Below are positions 44,581 through 56,858 of a stretch of DNA of 64,000 nucleotides, piece by piece. A program made the translations under genes and the position numbers. The notes under the pieces are model-generated. The model did not search any database, was not told the origin of the DNA, and saw nothing but the letters and a program-made list of their open reading frames with translations. The stretch comes from Zhengitettix transpicula (lineage: Eukaryota; Arthropoda; Insecta; Orthoptera; Tetrigidae), in the NCBI GenBank assembly GCA_037074705.1, contig CM073592.1:51754129-51818128 (forward strand). The letters run 5' to 3'. Each line of letters opens with the position of its first letter. Within the stretch, counting starts at the first letter, position 1.

Positions 44581-46016
44581 ACATAAGTATAAGAAACTCT
44601 GATTATTCCCAACGTTAGCCCATAAAATCACTAAACGACGAATTAGAACAATTAAAATATTGCGGTTGAGCGAAACATAAAGTAAGCATGGTTCACATTT
44701 CACCATAAATTAATTTCTTTGCTGACTCTGGAGCAGTCACTTCTACTGATGATTGTTGTCCCATTTGTAAATGACCCCACTGAAGACGTTTCTGTGGATG
44801 GAAAAAGCTTTCTTCGGTCTGCGAAGACCTGGTCTAGAGACTTTAGACTGACGGCTGAAACAAACGACTAAACGCATCTGAACGTCAATCGGCGCCAGAC
44901 CGTGAGCTTGTAAGTCTACATACCTGGTCTGCAGACTTTTGTCTGACGGCCTGTTGGGGGACTCTTAAGAGATACGACTAGAACCAATGTGACAAGAGAC
45001 GTTCCTCAGTGAGATGGTTGTGACGATCTGTTTAATTTTAAAACGTCCTTGTAAGACGGTCGTTGTCTGGGAATTGTTGGTCCAAACTTCGTTCCAAGTG
45101 TTTGTGTTTTTGGAGATGAGACTGTTTACATTTCATATATAGAATTTCTATTAATTTCGGCTACCAATGGAATTATACAGTTGAAGGCAAATGCTTTATC
45201 CAATCCGGTTTTTCGTTACACGTTACGAATCTTGCGGTCTGTAATTACGATAACGCACGATCAGAGACCACGACTTGTTGCGTAGCAATAACTATAGGTG
45301 AGAGAATGTGCCGATCCTAACAAGTTCGCCCTTAGCTGCCCTCTCGGTGGTTCACGACATTTACTCGGGGTCCGCCGTTTCCACGTAATTACGTTGCCGT
45401 AAGATCCCGCGGCGGTCATCGGCGTACGAGTGCGAGGGTGGAAGGAAGGGGTCCGAGGTGCGAAATCTTTGTGCAAACTGTCGTTGTGGAGGATGTGTGC
45501 ACGCCCGAGGAGAAAGCGAGTAACAAACAAGCCCATAAAACAGCCAGAGACCGGTTCCTCCCGGAGAGGCTTGCCTGGCCTGGCCTTGATGCGAAGCCGC
45601 GCTCCTTAAAAATACTGAAAAATGGCACCTGGGATTTAGCTTTGCGGAAAGAGCGCTCCACTTCGCTAAGTTGAGCTGAATCCAGTTTCAGTGGGCAGAG
45701 AAACCTCGAATTCGAATATTGCAATGGATGCAATCGGAAATCAATGGAAATGTGATCAGATGAAGCGAATCATTTACATCGACATTTGGATGCGGTGACC
45801 TTTGAGCTATTTTCAGAATAGGATACCCTCCCCCCTCCCCACCAGCACCACCACCACCACCACCAAATACAATTACGAGTACTGCACATTTTTTCTGACC
45901 GCATTTACTTATAATCCCAGTCGTTCCACTTCTTTGGGGCGAATCGCCCTGACATTTCAGAGGCTACACAAAATATCGTAGAACACACATAAAATTACAG
46001 AATACGACCAATTCCT
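44581..46016. other. No gene recognised
   Basis: ACCTGGTCT...ACTTT..ACTGACGGC-like words repeat at 44827-44855 and 44922-44950. A GC-rich patch at 45270-45700 carries overlapping frames up to 105 codons without motifs. A CCA-repeat microsatellite lies at about 45841-45866. Confidence 0.4.
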
Positions 46017-46322
46017 TCAAAATAGTACCATGCGAATGCACCGACAGCTTCCAGGAGCTTTCCATGAACTGAAGGCTCCCCGGAAGTTTTTCTTAGTGAG
46101 CGTGTTTAATACCACCGGAGGTTCCGCTAGAGTGTGCTCGACTCTGTCCAATCTTGGAGCAAATCCTTGCTTCAAGATTCGATGTGATTCTCCAGCGGAT
46201 TTCCCCAAGTTTTTAACAAAATTTTTCACATACTTTGCTCCCTGAGGTGACACATTTCTATCGTCAATTTTGTAAATCTTGAAACTCACGTCAATAGAAA
46301 TTAAAAACAAAAATACAACCAC
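46017..46322 (-). pseudogene. Possible mariner-like N-terminal fragment
   Basis: The 101-codon minus frame includes NFVKNLGKSAGESHRILKQG, which resembles the first helix-turn-helix of some mariner transposases (FC-KLGKSA-ET---L). The rest does not match, so confidence is low. Confidence 0.28.
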
Positions 46323-46654
46323 ATCACAAATTCTCTCGACTTACTTGTTTCGTCGTTTGAAACAAAATCTTCAAAACTTAAATTAGTATTTAAAAATACT
46401 TCAAAAATGATATAAAATAAAGTAATCACATCCGTATAGAGTGTCTTTAATTATTTCTGAACCTTTATATGGACTCAACACTGAAAGAAAGAAAAACAAT
46501 AGATTTTTTTCTCCTTCGTCTACATTTCCATGTCAACCAATATATTCATTAGACATGTGTGAAAGTTCATTTTCTTTTTCATGAATTTGAATGTCAGTTT
46601 GCTTTTCCCATATTTATATCTGTTTGTTATTGGGGTGTTATCACTTAATGCTTC
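46323..46654. other. No gene recognised
   Basis: AT-rich spacer. Confidence 0.5.
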
Positions 46655-46740
46655 ATTGGCTGGACATCTTTCCTATTCATGACGGCAGTCCACCAATTCT
46701 TCACTCCCAACGTTATAATATTCTGCTAGTATAGAAATTT
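46655..46740 (-). pseudogene. LINE tail fragment related to 2.4 kb copy
   Basis: The minus strand reads NIITLGVKNWWTAVMNRKD, matching the IRTLGVKNWQTATMNKKEW segment of the remnant at 2412-2740. Only about 25 residues remain. Confidence 0.65.
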
Positions 46741-47307
46741 ATAGTGAAGATTTTTCTTAATTACAACAATTAATATTAGCTGTAAACGTTTTCTGAACCT
46801 GCCTAATCTATTTGGTCGTTTTTATGGTTAAACTGAAAAGAAAGTATAACAATATTTATTAATATCATTATATAAATTGAAAATATTTTATGGTAATGAT
46901 TCTAATTGAAATATAAAGGGTTATTGTAAATGAAAACAATCGAAATAAGATAAAAGTAATATACTGCATAATTTAACCAGGCTTGAGAAAAAAATAGCTC
47001 AATGCCAGCGTGAAAGAAGTTGAACCCGTTGTAATTAAGAACATCGATTTTGTTAAACAAAGAAAAATGTCCGCCCGAAACGTTAATGATATCAGAGTGT
47101 GAGCGATATTAATATTCACAATATTCTTAAACCCTGTAATACTTGAAAATGAGGCTCGTTATTAATATTTCTTTATTAGACTCTGCCTCAGAAACATGGT
47201 TTATTAAGGACTTGAAGATGATATTCTATTGTTGGAAAATGAGCTTCGACATGGTTTTATACGGTTTTACATATATAACATTGGAGAGTCTGGAAGGCAC
47301 TATATAA
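46741..47307. other. No gene; weak GAAACGTTA half-motif
   Basis: CCGCCCGAAACGTTA near 47071-47085 may be a decayed hammerhead-like 3' half. Nothing else seen. Confidence 0.4.
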
Positions 47308-47686
47308 TTTTTTTTAGAGTAACAGGCTACATGAGGGTGATCCACGTGGTGGCAACTCCCCTTTAATAGCATAGGAAGGGATTTGAAAGGGGGGATGCGG
47401 AAGGGTAGAGGAAGCCAAGGGTTAAGAAAGGCCCCCGGGCTATAGTTTAAGGATCCTACCCGGCATTCACCTAAAAGTGATGCAGGACAAACCCTATAAA
47501 ACCTGCATCAGGTAGGTCGGGCATTGGGTACTTATCCCACGTCCTTCCGATGGTGGGCGAGGGGTTTGCTGTGGGGTCACCTTCTCCGTGCCTCGACCAG
47601 TTTAGGAGGCAGTTGGCCGACTGTTCCAATGGGAACATTGAACAACCCGTACCGTATGTCCAAGATCAGTGATCCCGGAACATGTA
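47308..47686 (-). repeat. Element A copy
   Basis: T run at 47308-47315, then the complete body through GACCAGTTTAGGAGGCAG to GATCCCGGAACATGTATG. A deletion after TTTGCTGTGGGG breaks the minus-strand frame that is open in other copies. Confidence 0.88.
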
Positions 47687-47944
47687 TGTATATAGTAGGT
47701 TAAAATGAAAGTAACTGCGAATTTTTCTTATTTCAACATATATATACGGGTCGTCCGTATTTAAACAAAAGCATGGACTATAATCTGACATTCGAACAGG
47801 TTTCTCTATTTTTCAAACGTTTTTTTTTTATTTCCGCGGTTTGCGAAGGTCCGGACTAGTTTCACCCGCTTACAGCCCTTGCTATGAGAATTACGTTTCG
47901 CCACAACATTCGTTGCAAGACGTGTACTTTCATGTTTTGGTGCT

Positions 47945-48015
47945 CCCTGTGGTTTGGTGGTTAGCCGCTAGGTGCCGATTCAAGGTCCCGGGTTCTATTT
48001 CAAGGCACATTTTAT
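47945..48015 (+). repeat. tRNA-derived SINE head
   Basis: A box-like TGGTTTGGTGGTTAGCCGC and B box-like GGTTCTATTTC lie at tRNA spacing, followed by CAAGGCACATTTTATCG. Anticodon and acceptor stems are not tRNA-like. Confidence 0.55.
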
Positions 48016-51000
48016 CGTTTGAACTAGGTTCACTTTGTCTAGCTAATTAGACGTGGAGGTCAGTGGTGGTGTTTAGAACATGTTCATACGTCAAGCTTGC
48101 CTAACACTGATATGTCCTGAAATTGAAACCATGTCGCTCAAGTGGCATACGCTTTATCACTTAATGGTCAGGAACTGACCACTCGATCTCATTTTTGAAA
48201 CGACGAAAAGAGAACTCATATTGCGATCACCGAAAAATATTTTTCACTATTTAGTTTTCAGTAAAAAAAAAAATTATGTATCATGCATCAGGTAAGGGAA
48301 GATTTGGGATAGGTTGAGCTTAAAAAGTGTACGCAATGTGAGCTTTACGTTATGCTTCCTGACCACCACACCACAAAGGTGCAGGGTCTACAACAGGTTC
48401 CCCTGAGGTGCAATCGTATCGCACAATACACCAGAGGCATTTCCGAAACATGATACTAGAAACTATTTACCGTGTTTCCGTTCATCACACGACATTTTGA
48501 GCTTCTCGTATCCTTTTACGGGGCAAAGAAATTTCAGTTTTCCAAACATAACTTCTCTTATGATCTCGAAATAGTTTGTAATGAACGATTTTTTAATTAG
48601 ATTTTATTTATTATCTATAATTAAAGATTTACTATATGAAATATATATATGTACTTTTAACATGAGACACACACACATATATATTTATTTATATATATAT
48701 ATATATAAAATAAAAATTTGCTTGTACAATTTAAAACATAATCATGGACCTTTTTCTCAGGGTAGGGTTTCATGGGGAGATTATGGCAACATTTATGTGG
48801 CAATGTGATCTTTATTAATATTAATTTAAATGTCTTACCTGTGATTGTTCAATATGTAGCTGTCGAAATCCCTTCCGCAATCCTCGCTGATAGTTTAACT
48901 ACACTTTTCACCTTAACTTCTCCAAATCACTTCAAGCATTCTTCATAAAAAAAACCCACTATACTCTGATTTTTAACGTTGATTAAATGTACTTGTCGCA
49001 CTGTTACGTTCGTTCCGTAGTAATAGCTGTTTCAACAAAAAATTCTATGACTTTCAACATTGCACTAAATCATATTTTCTTCGACATTTCACATCGGACA
49101 ATCACCAGCTACTGTTGCTCTTCAAGGAGCTTCTTTCAAAACTTTACACTATATTGTAATAATTAATTATAGTAATAATGTGGCGTTTCTAAATGAAAGA
49201 ACTTAAGTGAAAGTTATTAAACAAGATTTATTATCAATTTTAAAACAAGTATAAAATACACAAAATATTTGGGATCTCAGGGTCTTGAACTGGGTTTGAC
49301 AAATGGCAGAATTTATATAATCAAAATTACATTTACCTTTTCTGGAAATCAATGCGTCTGAACATAGACGAAATTTGTTGCGGAAGAAATAATACTAAAG
49401 ATAGAATTTAAACAATTTTAATTTTATCGAGAATTAAGGATCTCATTTTATCAATAATTAAATAATTAAAAAACGATCTGACTTTTATCTTTTAAACACG
49501 GTTTACAAATGATTTTAAAGTTTTTCTCTACTTACGGCTGCCCAGGTCTCATTTTTAGTTTTTCGTGCACAATTTTGGGGACATCACTGATTCTAAGTAC
49601 TCACAGACTCTAAATGTTCACAGGCTCTAATTGGTGTAGTTTGTTAGTTGGTTTAACACAAATTGGTTGGTTCTCGATGCTTTACTGCAACCTGGATTTG
49701 TAGATCTCATGACACACTAGTTGCTCTGTCTCCTTCCCGACTGAATATTGCTTTACTTTTTAATATTTGAAAGCAAGTTTGCGACTGGACCACATTCTTT
49801 CATTCTGACTGCCGACTGTAAAACTTTTCGTCTGGTCTATTCGCTGTCTGCTGCCCAACTGTACATTTCCTGACTTGGAATTTTGGTCTTTTCTCCTTGC
49901 TGCTTACTGCCCGACTGTCTATTTGCTGACTTTTCGTTCGTCTCGCAAGTTTTGAGCGCGTAGAACCTTCTCGACTCATCAACAATGTTTTCTTTGCCTT
50001 GTCGGTTTGTTGCGGCGTCCGCTCTATATCCACTAATAATGAGTCCTCTACAATTCAACTTTTCAATTAGAACAATGTCTTAATTACCAATTACTACAAT
50101 ATATATCCAAAAATTTCGGACCCGTCAGCTACTGTCCACTCCTTTGGGATTCCAAACAGTTGTGTAAAAGTGACCGTCATAAATTTACAGACCCGAACCC
50201 TCTCATCAAAAGGCCGGCCGCTGTCACTCACACCCCTGAAGCCCCCAGATTTCGTGTTTTACAAGACGCTCCAATTTAATATATCATACGATGTTTGAGG
50301 CATTGAAAAAATTTGCCTCATTACAAGTTATTTCATTATATAAAAATTTCCAATATTATTTAACATTTATTTGTAATTAATAGTATCAGTTATGCACTCG
50401 TAAAATTGTACTGCTTTTTCTGTTTATTTTAACTCAGTATTTTAAAAAATTAATAAATTTTTCTACGTCTCGGGTAGTTAATAGAAGTAGAAATTAGTTA
50501 ATAGAAATTAATTCTCTCTTGATATTTTAGATTCATGAAACTCTGCAGGTTTCTTTAGAGTTTGTCGATCTCGCGGACGAAGCTAGGAACTCTGATGACC
50601 GTACGTTATTCACTTAACACGTTTGGCCTTTATGGTACATATAGAGATTGCGTAGTTGCGGATAATCTTTTAACTTTGATGAAAACCCTTTTTTATCGGA
50701 AATCTATAAAACAATACTTACATTCTTTCGGGACGATAAACCAGTCCTTCTACATTATTCAAGTTTTCAGGATTATTTAAAAAAATGTAATTGAAACCTT
50801 ATGTCCAACATATGGTTAAGCAGAACACGGTATTCAATTCCAATCTCAAAATCGATTGTTAGAAGGACGTAATCCATCACAAGGTTGTCGAGGTGGCTTG
50901 TCAGCTCTATATTAAAATCAAACTGGTTTCTGATGTGTGAGAAGAAAATCTGAAAAGCGGTTGCTGGGATTTTTCTCAGAGGTAAAAAAGTGAAACGTGA

Positions 51001-53048
51001 AACTAAGAATTAGCAGGATAAAACGTTCGTAGATAATATTTTTATTTTTTTTTCCCATTTTAACCATTTCATTTCTTCTTTTACTTCGATTTGGAACTGA
51101 ATATTGGTATCAGTTTAATTTTTTACGTAGTTCTCTCTGCTAACTTTTTTGACGTTGTATCTGAAATAAAGTTACAATAATATGTTTAATTTGGTGTCTA
51201 GACATTTCATAGATACCTATAATTTTAAAAAAATATATTAATAAAATAAATGTTTTGGTTTTCCATTCCACGCCAAAATGTCTATTATTTAAATTCTAAC
51301 ATGTATATATATATATACTTTGACTGGAATGCACAGTTTTATTACATTTTGTTACATTTTATCTCGTTTTGCAACATTTAATAGTTATTTTACAATTATT
51401 TCACCGTTTGTTGTCATTGATTCACATATATTACGCAGAAAAACGTATTCACTTCTGTGTGTCTGACGTTGCGTTATGGGGCGACATCCCTCGATGTGCC
51501 TCGAAGCAACTCTCTGTACCTATTTTGAATTTCATATGCTGATCTTTCCTCAAATGTCCGTCATCATGACAGAACTTCTCGTGACGTAGAGCATAATGCT
51601 GCCACACGAGACAAAAATAACGTTAATTAGTATTACTTCGCGCAGGAAAACGATATTGCCTCCTATGTGCGATGTCAAAGGAAATGAGCAAAAACAAGGA
51701 TAGAACATCACTGACAGTTGTGACAACAAGGGTCAGCCGAGTATCTGGGAATCTTCTAGAAATGCTAAAGTGAGCTCATAATGTGAGACACTGTACTGTA
51801 ACCCCGACATTTATTTAAATTATGAGAGCGTACACGATTATTAAATTATTGATAATGTGAATATTTTCGGTTTCATCTACCTGGGTTCAGTTTTTTGACG
51901 CACTTCGGTTTCTCTACTTCTAGATCGTGTCCAAATTGTTGGCAACTTTTAGACTCTTTTACCAATACGTTCTGAATTGAAGTCTCGACGATGGCAATGA
52001 TTTATTGGTGTGTGTTTTTTTTAAAATCTGAGGTTATATTGCTCCAAGATTCCATCCCAGCTGAGCACAATTTCGGAGACACCTTGAATAACACGATTGG
52101 TACATTTCTCATCATCATCTCTCACGTAATGTATTTGTTTTCCGACCTCGTTATAAGATGTACTACGGCAAGAATATGACAATGATCCACTTTTGTGTAC
52201 GTACCTTGTATCAGTGCAATACTTATAGAGCGCGCCATATGTTAACAATCGTTCACTGATTGCTGAAAGACCGCCGCACCCGCCATTGTTCTTCGCCTTT
52301 GCCTGACCTAGCCTTACAACGTGCCTTTTGCAGACTCATTGTAAGTTTTAAATATCACATCTCTCGCCCTGCAGCTGTTAGATTCTATTTCGTATACACG
52401 AAATTTACGTATAGTCGAAATTACATAATCCTGAGTTTCTATTTCAGTGTTTTTTCTTTAAAAGGTTAACCGTACTTTTTAACAAGGTAACTGATACGGT
52501 TTCTTCCAAAATTAGTGTCAGGGATTTTTTTAGTATTTTTCTGTGAGATTGTTTATCAGAAAAAATAAGAAACTTTCAAATATTTGAAACCTGTGGGTAT
52601 GATTGGGTATGCAAGGGCGTGATAATTGGTCAATCTTCTATATATTATACGGAATAGTTTTGCAGTTTAAAAAAACGAACCTGATAGAATGATGCAACAC
52701 ATTTTTCTGACATCTAAATAGATAAACTATCTGAAATGATGGTTTCCGTTTTGAGATTTAACAAGAAACAATATTCTGTTTTCCGTAAAAGGTATTTTAG
52801 ATTTGTGTATGTTGTTCAGTCAAATTTATTTTTTCAAAATCATAATAATTCGATTGATCTTTCTTAAAAATAATATATAGATTCAAAGAATTGAAGTAAA
52901 ATTATTTGGTTATAAATAAAGCTAATCCATATTAAGGGTGTTTAAGATTGTAGAAAGACAATAATTTATTATGTTTGTTTAATTATAACAACCAATATGA
53001 AATTACTGACCATAAGAAAAAATAATCTATTAGTAAAGGATCAGTATG
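48016..53048. other. Five kilobases without a recognisable gene
   Basis: AT-rich sequence with mixed CA/TA tracts at 48666-48708 and 51301-51316. Frames up to 77 codons; none has a motif. Confidence 0.45.
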
Positions 53049-53135
53049 GAAAAATCTCGACCCGACCGGAAATCGAACCACTTGGTACGCGGTACTTTCT
53101 ACCAAGTGATCTACCCGATGCCACACCCCGTCATG
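53049..53135 (-). repeat. tRNA-derived SINE head
   Basis: The minus strand reads GGGTGTGGCATCGGGTAGAT (A box) and GGTTCGATTTCC (B box), followed by GGTCGGGTCGAGATTTTTCC. It shares the post-B-box segment with 19131-19205. Confidence 0.65.
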
Positions 53136-54633
53136 TGTGAGCTTTCCTCATCCACAACTACAATTTACTAAATCACATTCTTCACTTCCTAAATTTAGAA
53201 CTTAATTGAAGAATGGATATTGTGAGAAAATTGATCAAGAATTTCATGGTCTCTTTGAGCCTTGTTTGAAAGCTTTTATTCTGTTCTTGAATTTCATTCA
53301 CGAGTCCACAAGGTTTTTTTTCCGATTTCTCTTGTAGTTATTAGAGATTCTGTAAAATCTACGAAACTCGTAATCAGTAATTGAAATTTATCCACGAACC
53401 GATGCGCATAATATAAAAATTCACAAACGACTCAAGTTTTTTCAAAAATAAAAAAATTATTTTAGTTAAACATAAAGGAGTACATTATACAGTATTAACA
53501 AAGTATCTAGAAAGTGTCTCAATTAATCAAACAACTAATAAATAAAATATAAAATACTAAAAAAGATATAAGAAAATTTCTATTCCGTTTAAGAATTTCT
53601 AAATCTCAAATGGTTTACTTTTTTAAATTCCATTATAGATAAGGAAATTTAATTTTTCTAAATTATTTATGTAAATATGGAGGAACTATATTTTAAAAAT
53701 GTTGTGAATCTTCCACAACATCCGCAGCTAACTTATTTTAACATCAGTTACTGATGACAATTATAATAACCTTAAAGAATTAAAGGTTAATTTAATCATT
53801 ATAATTTTTAAAAAAGGTTAGGAAGCGTAAATGTGCCTAAAGTTATGATGATAATATATCATCTTTAATGAATGAACAATAATTATAAAATATTATTAAA
53901 TTATATTAAATTTATTTACACTTGACAAGACATATGTTTGGTCTTTATAGTATCACCGTTCCATTTTTTTACGTCGTACCTCAGAAGTGATTGAATTAAC
54001 GGTTGTTTATTTCTGAGCAAAATTGGAGACAGCATCACTTATTCCGGCGAAGCCATTATAGTTCATTCAATCACGCTGTAGAACGGTCGCTGGAGACTCC
54101 AATAATGGGCCGCTCATAACTCAGTGAAAATGTAATATTACATGGTCCGTGTTTGGACAGGCCAGAGATTTAATACTAGGGCTATGCCTCTCGGCAACGG
54201 CGACCTACCATATAACATCTCTAGAAAACATGGAAGCCGTACATCAGTTTGCTTACGACCTACTTGCTCCCACTGTTTTTTCCCTAGGCGGGTCAACAAA
54301 CAGGGCGTGTTCTTCGAGAGTTTCGTTGTTCCATTTAGCGTCGCGTTATTCAAATGAAAATGAATTAACATATTAGGCGAAACGGTAATCCAAAGTGGAA
54401 AATATGGATTATTTACATGCATTATTATCACGTGATTTCGTATATTAGAAACCAGCCTGAACTCAAAGAGGACAATTTGATTGGTAAAATGAAATAAAAA
54501 AACCAGACAAAATATAATTATAAAATAAATTCTACACAACTTACCAGCCAGAAATCTTTGTTGTTTTAGTCAGATGAAAAATCGTTAAGCTGCAAACCTT
54601 TGAGTTTGTCACCTGGTGTGGCGTATATGGTTC
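53136..54633. other. No gene recognised
   Basis: Very AT-rich to 53.9 kb. At 54138-54539 opposite-strand frames of 133 and 71-75 codons overlap in a GC-richer patch without motifs. Confidence 0.4.
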
Positions 54634-54636
54634 TTA
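54634..54636. repeat. TTA target site duplication, left
   Basis: TTA directly before the terminal AGGGACC, matching TTA at 55715-55717. Confidence 0.75.
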
Positions 54637-54945
54637 AGGGACCTTTAAGCGCGCAACTTTTACGGCAATATGTGGCCGGCAATAGTCGCCGGGCAATATT
54701 GCTCCAAAACAGCAACATTTTCGGCAACACATACATATGGCCCGGCAATATTTCAGTGTTGCCAGCATTTGAAGTACTGGCCGGCGAGTTGCCGGCGACA
54801 TCGGTCCTGTGTCGAAAATACGAAAACATTGCGGGGTCACAATAGTTCCCAGCCCCCACCTAGAGGTCTCTGTAGTCTATTAGCTGTGGTACTAATTAAT
54901 ATTACACTTTGTTCTCTATGTGGAAAATTTTTCAGTATTCCACTT

Positions 54946-55038
54946 ATGAATTGGTCAAACGAGAAAACTATTGAATTTATCGATGAAGTTCGCTCAAATC
55001 CATCATCATGGGACGTGAAGTTGGTTGGCAAGCTATGA
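54946..55038 (+). pseudogene. MADF-domain fragment of the Harbinger accessory protein
   Basis: The frame reads NWSNEKTIEFIDEVRSNPSS and WDVKLVGKL, then a stop. W-x5-I/L-x-FI-x-YR-x-P-x-LWD is the start of the MADF/Myb-SANT-like DNA-binding domain found in Harbinger accessory proteins. A TTTTTCAG just upstream (ending near 54935) could be a splice acceptor. The second half of the domain is missing. Confidence 0.72.
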
Positions 55039-55149
55039 CCAACAAAGTTGTCATCCGTTTTTTTTTATGAAGAAGCCTACAAAAAGTAGTTTAGATCCTT
55101 CAAATAATAATAAGAAAAATAATTTCTAATTTTTAAAATTAATAAACAA

Positions 55150-55510
55150 CATATAAAGAGGCCTGTACATACATTAATAAAGTCATTTAATCCTTCCACC
55201 AAACCTATGCATGGTTCTCGAACGATGTGCGAAATTGAACAATCGGATGCTCTGAATAAATACATCAAAGATTTCTATGAGTCTCCTGTCGCCAAGAATC
55301 GAAGGGTATTGCTTTCCTCATCACCGTGTCCTTTTTCTCAATCATGGGGCCCAATCTTTTAAGCAAATATTCAAAGTCGCCCTTCGACATTCTGGTGAAG
55401 TTTTCAAATAAGTAATTGTCAAGAATTAATTCGTTGCTTAAATTGTGAAGTGTTTCTCGTTTTGGTTAAATAAGGTCGAATCCAGGTTCTTCTCTTCTTT
55501 AATTACTTGA
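55150..55510 (-). pseudogene. Harbinger transposase N-terminal fragment
   Basis: The minus strand reads KRRTWIRPYLTKTRN, then after a frameshift NFTRMSKGDFEYLLKRLGPM and IEKKDTVMRKAIP. After a small deletion and a further shift it reads LRFLATGDS, a stop, and KSLMYLFRASDCSISHIVRE. This is the colinear N-terminal third of HARBI1-type transposase. The catalytic DDE residues lie beyond the internal deletion and are absent. It converges on the MADF fragment. Confidence 0.82.
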
Positions 55511-55714
55511 AATGTTTTATCACAATTAATGCTACGCTAATAAGCACTTCATTTTCGGCCTTTATTATTGTACTACGTGCACGCTGTGGCCGACGTATTG
55601 CCGGGATATTGCTGGCAACATATTGCCATAATAGCCCGCAACACATTGCCGGGCCATAGTTTTCTACAATATTGCCGGCAATGTGCAATTTTTGTTGCTC
55701 ATTTACGAGACCCT

Positions 55715-55717
55715 TTA
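55715..55717. repeat. TTA target site duplication, right
   Basis: TTA after the terminal GAGACCCT. Confidence 0.75.
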
Positions 55718-55733
55718 CGGCTCTAAGCTTCTT

Positions 55734-55754
55734 ACCTCACGGAAGCTGCAGAGG
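55734..55754 (+). repeat. Left half of a split hammerhead-like motif
   Basis: ACCTCACGGAAGCTGCAGAG aligns with ACCTGACGAAAGCAACAAGG of the minus-strand motif at 25122-25157. The rest of the motif resumes at 56859 after two element A copies. Confidence 0.5.
55744..55754. repeat. Target duplication AGCTGCAGAGG, copy 1 of 3
   Basis: The identical 11-mer recurs at 56330-56340 and 56859-56869, flanking and separating two element A copies. Confidence 0.85.
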
Positions 55755-56329
55755 GGTGGTTTTTTTTTTAGGGCAACAGGCTACATGAGGGTGTTCCACA
55801 TTGGGCAACACCCATTTAATAGCATAGGAAGGGATTAGAAAGGGGGGATGCGGAAGGGTAGAGTAAGGTAGCCAAGGGTTACTAGGGTCCTCGGGCTATG
55901 GTTTAAGGATCCTACCCGGCATTCGCCTAAAGAAATGCAGGGAAAACCCTAGAAAAACCTGCATCGGTTAGGTCGGGCATTGGGTACTTGTCCCACGCCC
56001 TTCCGATAGCGGGAGAGGAGTTTGCTGCGGGGACGCAGCATTCCCTTCTCCGTGCCTCGACCAGTTTAGGAGGCAGCTGGCCGACTATTCCAATGTGAAT
56101 AGCGAACAACTCTTACCGTATGCCCAAGGTCTGCGACCCCGGAACATACACCTCTCAAAACAGGCCGAGGTGCCTCGGCTTGTGGGAACCTTAGTTCAAA
56201 AACGGAGAGGAAAAGGCATACCCAAAGGTAGCCCCTTCGTATCTCTCCTAAAAGGTTCTGCCTGCGAGAGAAAATCCCTCGCAGGTTACCGGCGAGAGAA
56301 TCCTCTCGCAGGCTTTAACTCGGATCCCT
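55755..56329 (-). repeat. Element A copy, longest 5' extension
   Basis: The copy has a poly-T start, the complete body, and then further 5' sequence through TCGGATCCCTA. Two hairpins lie in the extension: CCTGCGAG/CTCGCAGG (56261-56268, 56278-56285) and GCGAGAG/CTCTCGC (56292-56298, 56303-56309). The minus-strand frame 55927-56109 stays open and ends in the same stop as in sister copies. Confidence 0.88.
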
Positions 56330-56340
56330 AGCTGCAGAGG
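56330..56340. repeat. Target duplication AGCTGCAGAGG, copy 2 of 3
   Basis: Lies between the two element A copies. Confidence 0.85.
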
Positions 56341-56858
56341 TTTTTTTTTTTTTTTTTTTTAGGGCAACAGGCTACATGAGGGTGTTCCACATTGGGCAAC
56401 TCCCCTTTAATAGCATAGGAAGGGATTGGAAGGGGGGATGCGGATGGGTAGAGGAAGGTAGCCAAGGGTTAACTAGGGCCCCCGGGCTATGGTTTAAGGA
56501 TCCTACCCGGCATTCGCCTAAAGAAATGCAGGGAAAACCCTAGAAAAACCTGCATCGGGTAGGTCGGGCATTGGGTACTTGTCAAACGCCCTTCCGATAG
56601 CGGGAGAGGAGTTTGCTGTGGGGACGCAGCATTCCCTTCTCCGTGCCTCGACCAGTTTAGGAGGCAGCTGGCCGACTATTCCAATAGGAACAGCGGACAA
56701 CTCTTGCCGTATGCCCAAGGTCTGCGACCCCGGAACATACACCTCTCAAAACAGACCGAGGTGCCTCGGCATGTGGGAACCTTAGTTCAAAAAAAACAGA
56801 GAGATGTGAGAGTATCCCCAAAGGTAGCCCCCGCCAGAGCTCTCTGGGAAGGTTATCA
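56341..56858 (-). repeat. Element A copy
   Basis: A 20-base T run (56341-56360), the complete body, and an open minus-strand frame (56518-56742) including VGQLPPKLVEARRRECCVPT. Its 5' extension differs from that of the neighbouring copy after GTTCAAAAA, so the two are separate insertions rather than a simple duplication. Confidence 0.9.

Larger units (their letters stand above)
54637..55714. mobile_element. Internally deleted PIF/Harbinger element
   Basis: The left end begins AGGGACCTTTAAGCGCGCAAC. The right end, read inward on the minus strand, begins AGGGTCTCGTAAATGAGCAA. The ends are imperfect inverted repeats flanked by TTA, the target duplication typical of PIF/Harbinger. Both subterminal regions (54650-54830 and 55575-55700) are packed with CCGGCAAT-like words in inverted orientation. 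Inside lie a MADF-domain fragment on the plus strand and a Harbinger transposase fragment on the minus strand, matching the two-gene plan of the superfamily. At 1,078 bp with no DDE core it is non-autonomous. Confidence 0.85.

Noticed and set aside
32147..45559. 16-bp match CCAGAGACCGGTTCCT at 32147-32162 and 45544-45559
   Set aside because: Similarity does not extend on either side. About one such match is expected by chance in a window of this size.
45261..45733. Frames of 78-105 codons on both strands
   Set aside because: No recognisable domain. The GC-rich patch opens frames on both strands, and I could not choose a coding strand.
54138..54539. 133-codon minus frame and overlapping plus frames
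   Set aside because: No motif and overlapping frames on both strands in a GC-richer patch, which is expected by chance.
54566..55038. Overlapping frames of 64-122 codons on both strands
   Set aside because: They mostly translate the Harbinger subterminal repeats. Only the MADF stretch at 54946-55038 is meaningful.
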